The notes: a model not told the origin generated them from the letters alone. DNA of 64,000 nt from Phaonia tiefii (GCA_963931995.1 OZ008369.1:72620562-72684561); one strand, 5' to 3'; counted from the stretch's first letter, positions 44,046 through 55,375 are shown. A program made the numbers and translations.

Positions 44046-44284
44046 TAATTATGCTATGTATTTATTACAAACAATCATAATTTTCATTATGACGAAAGTT
44101 TTTCGAAGGACAATTGTTTTTTTGTATTATTACATGCAACGCTAGTTTTTTCTGAATAACTGGATTCAATAAGGTTATAGGCTACAACAGCAGATCACGC
44201 GTGTTGCCTATTAAAATTTCTTTAAAAGCTGGATATTTTATCTGAAATCAATTTAACTACACTACATCATTTCATTACAATTAC

Positions 44285-44482
44285 CTTGCTAGAAAGTCCG
44301 TGACATAACTACCCAAAGGTTTCAGTGATGGATAACTCTTCTTAAGCCAATCTTCAGGTAGTTTACCTATAACCATCGAGCGATGAGTTCGCTCCAGTTC
44401 AGGAATCATTGCGATTTGTCCCTGTATCGCCTTCTGAACGTTTACAAGACTTTTACGTATATAGTCCAATAATCGATTAAAC
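44285..44482 (-). CDS. Dynein heavy chain exon
   Basis: 198 bp, acceptor CCTTCCTATTAG, donor GTAATT. It encodes FNRLLDYIRKSLVNVQKAI, MVIGKLPEDWLKKSYPSLKP and LGSYVTDFLA; the KSYPSLKPL(G)S motif is characteristic of axonemal inner-arm heavy chains. The 56-bp intron before it is at the short limit for insects. Confidence 0.94.
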
Positions 44483-44538
44483 CTAATAGGAAGGCGGTTG
44501 GATTATATTCATTTGATAACTTTTAACTGAATACTCAC

Positions 44539-44753
44539 CTTATTAACTCCTGGCGCAGCACTGTATTCATTGAATTGATATAAATTACAGGATATTTCTC
44601 TGCAACCAAACTCATGTTGAAAGGCTCTGGCAGACGTGCCATAATATCTTTGCATATCTGAAAGGCTGGATCCACCTTAACTCCACCGCCAGCGCCGCTC
44701 GTTTTAACGGAAGCCATAAGATCAGTTTGGGTTTTCAGCACTCCCTGTATAAG
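44539..44753 (-). CDS. Dynein heavy chain exon
   Basis: 215 bp, acceptor TATTTTGGAAACAG, donor GTGAGT. It encodes LIQGVLKTQTDLMASV, a short Gly-rich linker (SGAGGG), ICKDIMARLPEPFNMSL and YINSMNTVLRQELIR. The P-F-x-[ML] and NTVL.QE elements are typical of the dynein C-terminal region. Confidence 0.93.
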
Positions 44754-44827
44754 CTGTTTCCAAAATACAATAAAGTATTGCAATTTTCTGTGGGCTTTTT
44801 TTGATTACTTCATGTGCTAAAACTTAC

Positions 44828-44987
44828 ACTATTCGTTTCTTTATTATTGCGATTTATGTCGGCATTCTCATGTAAACCATAAACTTCAGGATGGGGACTT
44901 AAAGGAAAATCCATTATATATTCCAGGGCATTGACACGTGTGGGATTTAATGGTACTCGGTAGGTACCAGACTGTGATAGAGCGTAA
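44828..44987 (-). CDS. Dynein heavy chain exon
   Basis: 160 bp, acceptor TTCATTTTAG, donor GTAAGT. It encodes YALSQSGTYRVPLNP and VYGLHENADINRNNKETNS; the GLHENADI motif is a dynein hallmark. Reads in phase from the exon 12.6 kb upstream (EADT-YALSQ) and into the next exon after 74 bp. Confidence 0.95.
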
Positions 44988-45740
44988 CTAAAATGAAGCG
45001 TGCAAACAAATGGAATGAGGACGAAAGAAACACCACTATCGACAGCGAATGCATGTGAAATGTAGTAAAACAACAGTACAACATTACCCCACATACTACA
45101 CATGTAAAATATTTAAATTGCTGAAAATGGAATTCAAGCTGATTTCCCCCAGAAAAATGTGGGAGAAAAAGATGAAGCTTCAAATGAAATCTATAAACTT
45201 TAAAGTATAATGCCTTCTCCTGCTGCAGTGCTTCACTTACAGAGGCTGTAAAACATGTAAGCAAACCTTGATATGACAGTTTCGTTTTTATTGCAAATGA
45301 ATGTTTTCATAAGAGAGTTTATTTCCAACAATGTGCAGGGCTGTGCAATCTTAGGAGCGATATGGTAGACTAATAAGGCCAGTTCAGAAGCGCATTATAT
45401 TAATTTATGTTTTAAGAAATCGGAACATTTTCCGATCTTCATTTAGTTTGGGCGAGTTTTATAATTGTCATTGAAAAGCTCTATTTGAAAGTTCACAGAA
45501 AATTTTCATGTTAAATAACATTTAAAAGACAAACATCAGGCATTTAAAGTGTATTTAAGTGAAGAATGGTTAACTGTGAAACTGAGTCGTAAAATATAAG
45601 AGGACCTTTCTGGAGTAAATATTGATGGGGTTTCGCGTTTAGTTTTAAAGTAAAACATTAAAATGTAGTCAGAAATCTTAAACTTTCTTTCATCTTCCAT
45701 TAATTGCTTTAATTTTTGAAAATTCTGTGGTTTTTTGTTT
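44988..45740. other. Intron sequence, no feature
   Basis: First part of the 12.6 kb dynein intron; AT-rich, nothing recognised. Confidence 0.4.
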
Positions 45741-47135
45741 TCTGAAACGAAGTTCCTTATCGCACGTTGCGGGATGGGGGCTGAATGAAAAAATTTTAAA
45801 CAACTTTTTTAACTACTATAACAACCCGTTATTATCAACTATATTTAGTACTTTTGGTTTGGTTTGGTTTAAAGGGAAATTTTTTAGGCGGAGTCTGTTT
45901 ATTATATATTGTAGTTTTGAACCCAATAAAAAGTAAATTTAGTAAAGCCAAAATGCAAGACTGGCAAATCCATGAAACACAACCCTGAGCATGGAATTAC
46001 ATTTGGCAGCACACTTACTCTTACACTCTTACTTTTGGTTTGGTCTGTGTCTAGACTAACATATGGGGAGAAATTTCTTATTAAAGCGACATTTTTTAGG
46101 TGGAGCCTGTTTATTATATATTGTAGTTTAAACCGAACACAAAGTAAAGTTAGAAAAGCCAAAGTGAAGGAAGTTTAAAAAAAACAAAACTTTCTTAAAT
46201 AAGTGCGATTTCTTAAAAAAAAGTAAGTTTTCGCAAAAAAAATACCAATTCATACTCTCAAAAATAAAAAATACCTTATCTTAAGGAAGTACCTTTGCTT
46301 AAAAAGTAAATTTTCTTACAAAAAGTACCTTCTCATAAAAACATTTTTTTTTGAAATAAGTACCTATTCTTAAGAAAGTACATTATCTTATAACAAATTG
46401 CCTTTTCTTAAAAAACTACCTTTTCTTTAAAGAATTCCTTTATGTAAAACCAAATAACTTTTCTTGAGATAAGTACCTACTCATAAAATTGTATCTGTTC
46501 TTGAAAAAAGGACCAATTCTGAAAAAATTCCCATTTCTTAAAAAAAACTTCTCTTCAAAAAAAAAAAAATACCTTCTCTTAAAGAACTACATTTTCTTAC
46601 AAAAATTCCTTTTCTTAAAAATAAAGTGATACCTTTTCTTTTCTTGAGATAAGTAGCCTTTTTGAAAATAAGTAAATTTTCTTAAAAAAATAAACTTTCC
46701 CTAAAAAGAGTACCACTTCTTTAAAAAGTACCTGTTCTTACAAAAGTACTTGTTTGTAAAAAAAAATTCATACTCTTAGGCTCTTTCTTACAGAAAGTAC
46801 TTCTTATTAAAAATGCTATCGTTTCTTAAAAATAATATTAGCTTTTAATAAAAGAAGTACCTCTCATTAAAGAAACGACCTTTTTCGGAAAAATATAGTA
46901 CATATTCTTACGAAAAGGACCTAAAAATATACTTTTTTTTTTAAAAAATGCATCCAATAAATAACCAATTTCTTAAAAAAAGTTTATAATTTTACAAAAA
47001 CTACATTACCTTAAAGATCCATTTAAATTATAGTATTTTTCAACAGGCGCCTTTGGCGTCTTGGAACTAACTAGTACATAATATATAGCGAGAGGAACTT
47101 CGTTCCAACCGGGTTTCCCCTGACACATCATGTAA
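45741..47135 (-). mobile_element. Family P element, copy 4, inverted orientation
   Basis: Ends: GAAACGAAGTTCCTTATCG at 45745 and AGGAACTTCGTTCCAACC at 47092-47110. Conserved tail at 45780-46170 and an array of reverse-complement units (46170-47030; AAGTACCTTTTCTTAAAA-like). It is one of two copies with both palindromic ends. Homology with copy 2 extends about 30 bp past the palindrome (to TGTAATTTTTGT), so the real border may lie outside it. Confidence 0.72.
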
Positions 47136-47684
47136 TTTTTGTGAAATTTTTCAGATTTCTCATGGAACGAAAATTCATCAGTAGCTCGTATACTCCAAAA
47201 ATGGAAATTTCAAGATTCCTGTAATTAGCTCTTTAAGAAGCATTAGTTGAAACATATCTACTCAAGAAAACAGGTTTTCAGTTCACCCTATTACACAGAC
47301 TGCAGAGAAGTTTAAAGCCGGTAGCATAATGTTGCTGGGCTTTCAAAAAGCGCTGAGTTTTTATTACCAACATTGCAGCAAAACAATAATACTAAATTTT
47401 TTTTTGCAACATTTGTTCGACAATTTTGATTCTGCTTGTACTACTAACTTCGAGATATCGGGCATCGACTTCATGTGTAATAAGAAAAATGTCGTAAAAT
47501 TCCACATAGCAGATGTTGCCGACACAGCCACGATAAACTGCTGAATGATAGTCTAACTTATTTATTATATTTTCAGCTCTAACTGGATCCTGTCCCTTTT
47601 GCCACAAAATGCCAATTGGTCAGTTCGAAACTGAACGGTAAAACACAACTTAATTTGCCATTATACTTCATAGACCTGGTCCTT
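47136..47684. other. Intron sequence, no feature
   Basis: Short frames on both strands without recognisable motifs. Confidence 0.4.
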
Positions 47685-47745
47685 TAGAATTGGTCCTTTT
47701 TTCAAGAATAGGCACATTTGTCAGAGTAGGTACTTGTCTAAAGAA

Positions 47746-47905
47746 ACGGGCTAGATGCTTCACAAACATCGAAACAATCGTCCAGCGAATGTGAGTTCGA
47801 ATCCCACCCGCGGCATTTACATTTGTTTCACTAACCGGAGAAAACATGATCTGTTACAGCCTTAAAGGAAATTACAACTTTAAACATAACGAGGATCTAA
47901 AAAAA
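47746..47905 (+). repeat. tRNA-derived SINE, family 2, 5'-truncated
   Basis: Starts within the tRNA-like part (CGGGCTAGATGCTTCACAAA), keeps the B box GAGTTCGAATCCCAC and ends ACGAGGATCT followed by an A-run. Confidence 0.75.
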
Positions 47906-48267
47906 AAAACAAGGAAATTTATTTTGTTTCACAAAAAAGGTACTCTTTAAAGAAAAGATAGTTTTTTAAGAAAAGGCAATATGAAATGTAATGTTTTTTT
48001 TAAGAAAATGTACTTTGTTTAAGAATGTGAATGTACTTTTTTTTTTGAGAAAATTTACTTTTTTTAAGAAAAGGCACTAATATCCTGTTTTTAAACTTCT
48101 TTCACTTTGGCTTTTCTAAATTTACTTTTTATTGGGTTCAAAACTACAATATATACTAAATATTGGTTACAGGCTCCACATAGAAAACTTCCCATTAAAA
48201 AAGAAATTTCGCAAAATATGTTCGTTTAGACACAAACCAAACCAAAAGTACCCGATATAGTTGATAG

Positions 48268-48764
48268 CACAGATAAAGGAAATAACTAGATATCGCACAT
48301 GCCTTGGGAAATTTGTTGTTCAATGGGATATTTTTCAAGATGGAGCTGAAAGCAATAATTATAACATTTGATTAAAAATAAAATATTCCTTGCGAGTTGT
48401 ATTTGGAACAGGTGATAGCAGTAGATGTTGTAGGCAACATAAACAGGCATTTTGTTTTGTTTAGTGGGCCAATGCTGTATAATTCAACATAAACGAATAC
48501 CAACAATAACATTACACCAAAACAGAACATAACCAAAATCCAAAATGCATAACCATAAAAAACATGAATTAGAAAGTGGGGAACACAACGACATGAAAAA
48601 CACTAAATTAGTTGTTCGCATAGCACAACCTGGAAAATGAATGTTGAATAAACGTCAGTGAATGTTATGACAAACGGCAATGAAAGTTACAAAACGACAA
48701 CACAGCACCTAGTGGCAGTACTTGATAACGCCTGTGCGATATCTACTTATTTCCTTTATCTATG
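48268..48764. mobile_element. 497-bp MITE with 8-bp target duplication
   Basis: Inverted ends (CACAGATAAAGGAAATAACT and complement of CATAGATAAAGGAAATAAGT) are flanked by GTTGATAG at 48260-48267 and 48765-48772. Without it the family P tail is continuous. An 8-bp duplication is usual for hAT and P superfamilies. No transposase. Confidence 0.82.
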
Positions 48765-49011
48765 GTTGATAGGACTGGGTTATAGCATAATAGTGTTAAA
48801 AAAAAGTTGTTTATTTGTTTTAATTTAACCTCCATCCCGCAACGTGAGATAAGGAACTTCGCTCCAAAAATCATAAGCAACAAATTGAAATTGTTTTGAA
48901 TGGTAATTGCTATTATTCGCCTGCGGCGTTTAAGTCTTTACTGTAAATTCGGAATATAAAAACGTCTTATTACTAACTATATTGAATAATTTTCTCATGC
49001 GTCGGTTTCTA

Positions 49012-49916
49012 ACGGGGTTTTCAACAGAGACGCTACAAAAGTAAATCGATAGCGACAGCAAACGAAGCCATATTTTTTCCAGCTCTTTTGACATTTCTCT
49101 TCAGTAAGGTTTGCCATTTCATCATGGAGAGATATACGAGCCAACAACGAGTCGAAATTATTAAAATTTACTGCCGAAATTTGGAGTCAGTGGCCTCAAC
49201 TTTAAGAGGCCAACTTTAAGAGGCCTTAGTAATCAACGATGAGGCTCATTTCTGTCGGAATGGCTTCGTCAATAAGCAAAATATGCGTTATTGGTCAGAC
49301 AGCAATCCACACGTAATCCATGAGTCATCATTGCATCCCGAAAAATTTACGGTTTGGTGCGGTTTATGGGCCGGCGGCGTCATTGGGCCGTACTTCTTCC
49401 GTGGTGATCAAGACCGGCATATTACTGTGAATGCGAATCGCTATCGTTCAATGATAACCGAATATTTTTGGCCCCAATTGGATAATATGGACTTGGATGA
49501 CATGTGGTTCCAATAGGACGGCGCCACAAGCCGCACAGCGAATGCCACAATCAATTTATTGGAAACCAAGTTTGGTGAACGTGTTATCTCACGAAATGGC
49601 CCAGTCGATTGGGCGCCTCGATCTACGTCAAGTCTATGGTCTATGCCAACAAGCCAGCGACGATTGATGAACTTCGTACGAATTTCGAACGTGAAATTGC
49701 AGCAGTATAGGCCGATTTATGCTTGAAAACCGTCGAAAGTTGGTTTCAGCGTCTGGACTTTTGCGAGCGTGCCAGTGGTGGCCATGCAAAATAAATCGAG
49801 TTCCATACATAATGGCATCGAACGTGCTTTCACAGGAATAAAGAATTTCATTGGTATCTAAAACCGGTTTTGTTTTATTTAAAAAAACTTTTGTAGCGCT
49901 CTTATTGAAAACCCGT
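49012..49916 (+). pseudogene. Rosa-type mariner, internally deleted
   Basis: Bounded by TA; ends ACGGGGTTTTCAACAGAGAC and the complement of ACGGGTTTTCAATAAGAGCG. The N-terminus (MERYTSQQRVEIIKI) is joined by a deletion to NDEAHFCRNGFVNKQ, then PHVIHESSLHPEKFTVWCGL; a stop falls in the second motif (WFQ-stop-DGA). Unlike the two longer copies it still has the first catalytic Asp. Confidence 0.82.
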
Positions 49917-51235
49917 TACAACACTTGAAAAATGAAATGAAAATAGTTTTCAACACAGTGAAAATTATTTTACAAAAATAGCGCGATTATATATTATAAT
50001 AAATACATTGAAACTATTCTCTTACGTCGCTAACTACGACCATTGAAAAGTGAATTGAAAATAATAATCAACACATTGAAAATCTTTTCAAAAATATCGC
50101 GCAATTGTAGTTAAAATGATTTACTAATAAGGATATTGAGAATTGAAAAAAAAAATTGTGATTTTTCTTTAATATTTGCACTTGTGGTGCTCAATCAAAC
50201 ACTTTGGATAAGGGTGCTTTAACACCAATCAGCTTCCTCAATAGAATGTTTTTTTTTCCCAAAAAGTACAAATGAATGCTGATATTATTTCGGACGTAGC
50301 AGTTGAAGAAGAAGTTGAGACTTACACTGTATCTACTGCCGTGTAAGCACATGAAATAGAATAATTGAAAATACAATTTTAAAATTACAAAACTTGTCCT
50401 GACCTTGAAAGATTGTAGTGTGAATTTATTAACTAAAACTAACAAAATCGGTCATAAAATTAAAATAAATGTAACTGATACTAGGCCGGTCATGAAAAAA
50501 TAATACCACAGAAAAATACAACTCTGTGATGTAGATTGAAATTCACCTTAAAGCACTGCAACAATGCGAGTATAGCCCCGTATTCAGTCCTTGCGAATTT
50601 TTCGCAAGAAATTTTGTCATTTATCTCTAAACCGACAATTTTGTGGCAGAGAGTTACCACATATCTTTGATTTACTTTGCAAATATTTAATTTATAATTG
50701 TTAATACTATCGTAATGTCCAAATTCCGGTCCCAAACAATTACCAAACAATTGTTTGTTTTCGTGCGAAATAACAGAACATAACAACCCTATAATTGATT
50801 TTGCCTACGAAATGTTCGCAAAGAGCTGAGAAGAGAATGAAAACTGAACGAAATTTCCGGTTCACGCAATTTTCGGTATTTTTTATATACGTACTTCTTA
50901 TGGCAACGAACTGAATACCGGGCATATGCAAGAGGAATAGAAGAACATGGTCGAAAAAACATCGCCTGTCCTTGTGTTGGAATTATGGCCCTTTCAGTGT
51001 GTGTTGGTAATTAGGAATCTTCGATCAATTCTAATTCGCATAGGTAAATTGCATCATTGGGTTCCTATATATACAATTGATGATCTATCGATGATACCAA
51101 TTCCGGCACGGTAGTAAGGCAGTACGTTCGAAACTAGTCATCCCAGTGTATGTGCTTAACTGAATTGTCTATTATTCCAAAACAATCCACCCATTTTTCA
51201 ATTAGAAAAATGTGTCTCACCTTGTAAGCTTGTAA
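49917..51235. other. Intron sequence; one block shared with 10681-10760
   Basis: 51150-51230 (CTTAACTGAATTGTCTATTA ... CACCTTGTAAGCTTGTAA) matches 10675-10760. Otherwise nothing recognised. Confidence 0.45.
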
Positions 51236-51348
51236 AGGGTCCGCCATCTAACGTTTTTTTTTTTAACTAGTGCTTATTTCGTGAATGGTAACACTTAGCT
51301 CATGTCTGATTTGACAGGTAATTAGTTTTATCCTTCCGCTGAACGAAT

Positions 51349-51727
51349 ATGGTTGTGTATACGCTTGAACAACGCTGGGAAGTATTGCGAAATCTTGGCA
51401 ATGTTGCAGATGCCGATTTTGCCAAACAAATCATCTTTTCAGATGAAGCTCATTTTGATCTTGGCGGGTATGTGAGCAAGCAAAATTGTCGCATTTGGGG
51501 CACAGAAAACCCGCACGCATACATTGAAAAGTCGATGCACCCAAAACGAGTCACTGTTTGGTGCGGATTTTGGTCCAGAGGCATAATTGGGCAATTTTTC
51601 TTCGAAAATGAGGAAGGAGTGGCCGTTACAGTCAATGGCGATCGTTATCGGGCAATGTTGAACGAATTTTTGTACTCAAAAATTGAGGAGGAGGATATTG
51701 GCAACATTTGGTTTCAACAGGACGGCG
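51349..51727 (+). pseudogene. DD41D mariner transposase, N-terminal and central piece
   Basis: MVVYTLEQRWEVL is joined by a deletion (DNA-binding domain lost) to FAKQIIFSDEAHFDLGGYV (first catalytic Asp present), KRVTVWCGFWSRGIIGQFFF, and NIWFQQDGA, where Transib interrupts. Confidence 0.85.
51723..51727. repeat. Transib target-site duplication, left
   Basis: CGGCG, repeated at 55007-55011. Transib elements make 5-bp, GC-rich duplications. Confidence 0.85.
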
Positions 51728-51755
51728 CACAGTGTCGTGAGGGCGGCCAAAAATG
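51728..51755 (+). promoter_or_regulatory. Left Transib end, 12-RSS-like
   Basis: Heptamer CACAGTG (51728-51734), 12-bp spacer (51735-51746), nonamer-like CCAAAAATG (51747-51755). The heptamer is identical to the V(D)J consensus; the nonamer-like block matches the A-rich core only. Confidence 0.75.
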
Positions 51756-52258
51756 AAAAATATCACTGTACTAGTTTTTAAAAAAGGTTGATGTCGTTGT
51801 ACAAACAGCACTTCATTTCTGCTAAATCAAAAAGAATTTTTAAAAAATGTTATATTTCCAAAAAGTTATGAGTATTCAAAGTTAATAGGTGTAGTAAAGA
51901 AAATATCGATATATAAAAATGATAAAAATTAGGCAAATTTAATTCGGTAAGTTAAAAAAAAACTGTCGCTAAAACAGTATAATTTACGATTGGATAAACT
52001 TGTTAGAATATAATGATATGGCAACTCGGTTTTTTGGCTCGTTTGGTGGGTCATATGTGGTTTGCCGTTATACCGAATGTAAACAAAAAGCGAAAATCGA
52101 AATTGTTAAAAACATTCAAGTTCAGTGGAGTGTAAAAAAAAACATCGAAAAACACTTTTTTAATATTTTAATATAATATTTGGGCAAGTGTGCAGAGTTT
52201 AAAAAATTAAGTTTCTCGTCCCCCTTCTTCCCCCTTTCATTTATTCTTTAAATTTTCA

Positions 52259-54248
52259 GTGTCGAGACAGGTGAAAATTCGAGATTTTTTTAATATTTGG
52301 CTTAGGCATCGTACTCCAAGTGCTGCCCTGGGAGAAGTACTCATGTATTTAGAAGAAGAGTTAAAGTTAAAACTAAATGAGAAGATGAATAAAGAAATTC
52401 AATTTATATTATTAAAAATAAAAACTAATTGGCAAAGGCGTCACTCCATGAGAGAGAGGTTTGAAGAAAAGTTCGGATCGTGGCTAAATTCACCGTTTTT
52501 TATAAGTGATGCGTGTTTATCTTTTGTAAGTACATTATATGAAAAATAATTTGTATGTTTGTAAATGATTGTGTTATTTTAGGAACCTAGCACCAGCCGT
52601 AGAGGAAGACCTTCGACTGACTTTGATGATTGCTCGGATCGCACCAAAAGGCGAAAAGTGGATAAACTTGTTTCAAATACAAATCCAAACTTGCTGCAAA
52701 AGGCTGTTAAGAGAATTTCCGACCCAGCAACTCACACATCTATACCGGTAGATAAAGCTTTGGCACATTTTTTAAATATGGATTTGTCTTTCAGACAGTA
52801 CGAACTTATGAGAACAGTAGTCAATGCAGCTCACAAACAGTGCTTTCCGTCATACTATGCATTGCAAAATGCAAAGAAAAAATATATTCCCGACTCAGTT
52901 TTAGTTTCAGAAACGTCTGTAGAAATTCAATTGCAAAACTTTTTGAATATGACTGCGAAAAGCTATTTAGATTTGTATAACATCAAATCAAAAGATGACC
53001 TTATATGCGATATTAAATGGGGGTTTGACAGTAGTTCAGGGCATAGCAATTACAAGCAGAAATTTAATGACCCGGATTCCAACGATGAGTTTCTTTTTAT
53101 TGTCTCATTTGTGCCGTTAAGATTTTTGAACTGGGGTAGTGAAGCAGTAGTTTGGAATAATATTAAACATTCTTCCACTAAACATTGTCGACCAATTTGG
53201 TTTTATTTACAAAAGGAAAATGCATCCTTGATGAAATCTGTAAAAGACAGTATTCAAACAGAAATAGATAGATTGGAAACATACACATATGTATCAGGTG
53301 ATACTAGCTTTGATGTCCATTTCAATATGCATCTAACGATGATAGATGGAGCTGTCTTGAATGTTTTAACAGGAAACAAGAGCAGTTCGTCATGCTTTGC
53401 TTGTGGGGCAAAACCGTCTGAAATGAATTCAGTTGATGTCTTAAAACGAAACGTAAAAAGCGAGGAGTTTTATAACTACGGATTATCAACCTTACATGTT
53501 TGGATTAAGTTTTTTAAATGTGTCCTTCACATATCATATAGAGTACCACTTCGAATTTGGAAAGTTTGTAAACCAGACGATAAAAACATTGTTAGTGAAA
53601 GAAAATATAAAATTCAAGCTCAATTCAAAGAGGAGATGGGACTATTGGTCGATAAAGTTAAGACTGGTTACGGAACATCGAATGATGGTAACACAGCAAG
53701 ACGATTTTTTAACAATATTGAAATGTCTTCCAAAATAACCGAAATTGATCCAACCCTTATTCGAAATTTTTCATATATTTTGAAAACACTTTCTAGTGGT
53801 GACGAAATCAATGTCAACAATTTTGAGCAGCTTCTAAGAGATACATGGTATTTGTACATTGAAAATTACGCTTGGTATTACATGCCAGCCACAGTTCATA
53901 AAATTCTTCTTCATGGTGTTGAATTCATAAAACATTCAAAAATACCTGTTGGAATGCTGTATAGAAGCAACTCATAAAGTTTTTAGAAAGACCCGATTAA
54001 ATCATACCAGAAAAAATAGTCGCGACTCAACCAATAAGGATTTAATTGAAAGAATGATTTTGCAGTCTGAACCAAATATTACTATTCATAGAAAAGCAAA
54101 TAATAAGGCTAAGAATTATATTGGTATAAAACAATTTCTTATCCAAAGTGAATCCCACACGGAGGAATGTTCTGAAACTATAATAGCAGAAAATTTGTTA
54201 ACTCAATACGAATCGAGTGATACGGATTATGACAGCTTTAGTGAATAA
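52259..54248 (+). CDS. Transib (RAG1-like) transposase, two exons, frameshifted near 3' end
   Basis: Exon 52259-52525, intron 52526-52582 (57 nt, GTAAGT...TTATTTTAG), exon from 52583, in phase. The first exon is preceded by a strong pyrimidine tract and TTTTCAG at 52253-52259, so a further 5' exon may supply the start codon. Exon 2 begins EPSTSRRGRPSTDF and a basic TKRRKV patch. Catalytic core: DIKWGFDSSSGH (Asp at 53027-53029), MIDGAVLNVLTGNK (Asp at 53345-53347) followed by the zinc-binding CFACGA, then YGLSTLHVWIKFFKCVLH. A frameshift between about 53950 and 53963 moves the rest (CIEATHKVFRKTRLNHTRK; putative catalytic Glu at 53964-53966) into another frame that ends at 54248. RAG1 shares this Asp-Asp-Glu core. 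The tail is acidic (ESSDTDYDSFSE). Confidence 0.88.
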
Positions 54249-54419
54249 GCAAAAATATTTAGTTTTATTTATTTAATCATTTCCCTAATATTTTGTTAAT
54301 GAATAATAATGAATTTGAAAAATATCTGTTTCTTCTCTCTTATTAAATATAATAATAGTAATTATCAAATGAAAAAAAAAATATTTATAATATATATAGA
54401 GAATGATTTTCTTATTTGG

Positions 54420-54880
54420 TATCAAGGACATATGGGATGCAGACGTGTTTTGTAAGATAATTAAATGAAATTAAATATACTAATCAAAAATACATCAAGG
54501 ACAAATCGAGCCAAGTTTTGTTCAATTGCAAGAACAATTGTGGAAAATATAACTTTTTTTCATTTCAGGATATATGGGAGGTGGGCGTGTCCTTTGAGAT
54601 AATTTCATATAACTCGCCACAGTTATCAGCTATATATTCGAGACAAATCGAGTCAAATTTGGTTCAATTCCAACAACAATTTTGGAAAATATAACTTTTT
54701 TAATTTCAGGATATATGGGAGGTGGGCGTGTCCTTTGAGATAATTTCATATAACTCACCACAGTTATCAGCTATATATTAGAGACAAATCGAGTCAAATT
54801 TGGTTCAATTCCAACAACAATTTTGGAAAATATAACTTTTTTTCATTTCAGGATATATGGGAGGTGGGCGAGTCCTTGGG
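54420..54880 (+). repeat. 141-bp tandem repeat inside Transib
   Basis: GGATATATGGGAGG recurs at 54568, 54709 and 54851 (period 141-142), with a diverged further unit upstream from about 54420. The two central units differ at only a few bases. Non-coding, between the transposase stop and the right end. Confidence 0.88.
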
Positions 54881-54967
54881 CTGATTTTCGCAAAACTTCG
54901 TTTTTTTTCCTTTCCTACTTATAATAGTACTGTGTACCAATTTTCATTCCTCTACGATAACTCCTTC

Positions 54968-55006
54968 TATTTTTGGCCGCCGTTTATCTGAAAACACGAC
55001 ACTGTG
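54968..55006 (-). promoter_or_regulatory. Right Transib end, 23-RSS-like
   Basis: Read inward on the minus strand: heptamer CACAGTG (55006-55000), 23-bp spacer (54999-54977), nonamer-like CCAAAAATA (54976-54968). The spacer is 11 bp longer than at the left end; the flanking TCGTG and GGCGG parts are shared. Confidence 0.75.
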
Positions 55007-55011
55007 CGGCG

Positions 55012-55375
55012 CTACGTGCCACACAGCCGAAGCTACACTCGATGTTTTGCGCCCTGTTTTTGAAGATCGCATTATCAGCCGCTGAGCTGATGTCGTTTGG
55101 CCACCTCGGAGCTGCGATTTGACACCGTTGGACTATTATTTGTGGGGTGCCCTCAAAGATAAGTGTTAGCCGACAAGCCAGAGATATTTGACGCTTTAAA
55201 GGACAATATTCGTGAAGCCATTGGTGAAATACAGCTGCACACAATCGATAATGTGCTTAAAAATTGGACCGATCGTGTAGGCTACTGCATGGCCAGCCGA
55301 GGCAGCCATTTGAATGAAATTATTTTCCATTATCAACCGGAAGGATTGTACTTTCAAATAAAAAAAGAAATTTGA
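55012..55375 (+). pseudogene. DD41D mariner transposase, C-terminal piece
   Basis: Continues the motif cut by Transib: TCHTAEATLDVLRPVFEDR, then WPPRSCDLTPLDYYLWGAL (third Asp), then ALKDNIREAIGEIQLHTIDN in another frame. Stops and frameshifts are present. The spacing from QQDG to PLDYY is 41 residues. Confidence 0.82.

Larger units (their letters stand above)
47685..48867 (+). mobile_element. Family P element, copy 5, with two nested insertions
   Basis: Short array of TTTAAGAAAAGGTAC-type units, then tail, then right end AAGGAACTTCGCTCCAA. A family-2 SINE sits in the array (47746-47905) and a 497-bp MITE in the tail (48268-48764). Confidence 0.7.
51728..55006 (+). mobile_element. Transib transposon
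   Basis: 3279 bp between 5-bp CGGCG duplications, in the middle of a mariner gene. Ends begin CACAGTGTCGTG in both orientations. It encodes a RAG1-related transposase in two exons on the plus strand, followed by a 141-bp tandem repeat. A frameshift before the putative catalytic Glu probably makes this copy non-autonomous. Classification rests on the protein motifs, the terminal heptamer and the 5-bp duplication together. Confidence 0.92.

Noticed and set aside
47329..47607. Overlapping ORFs on both strands
   Set aside because: No motif, no relatives in the window, low-complexity flanks; chance frames.
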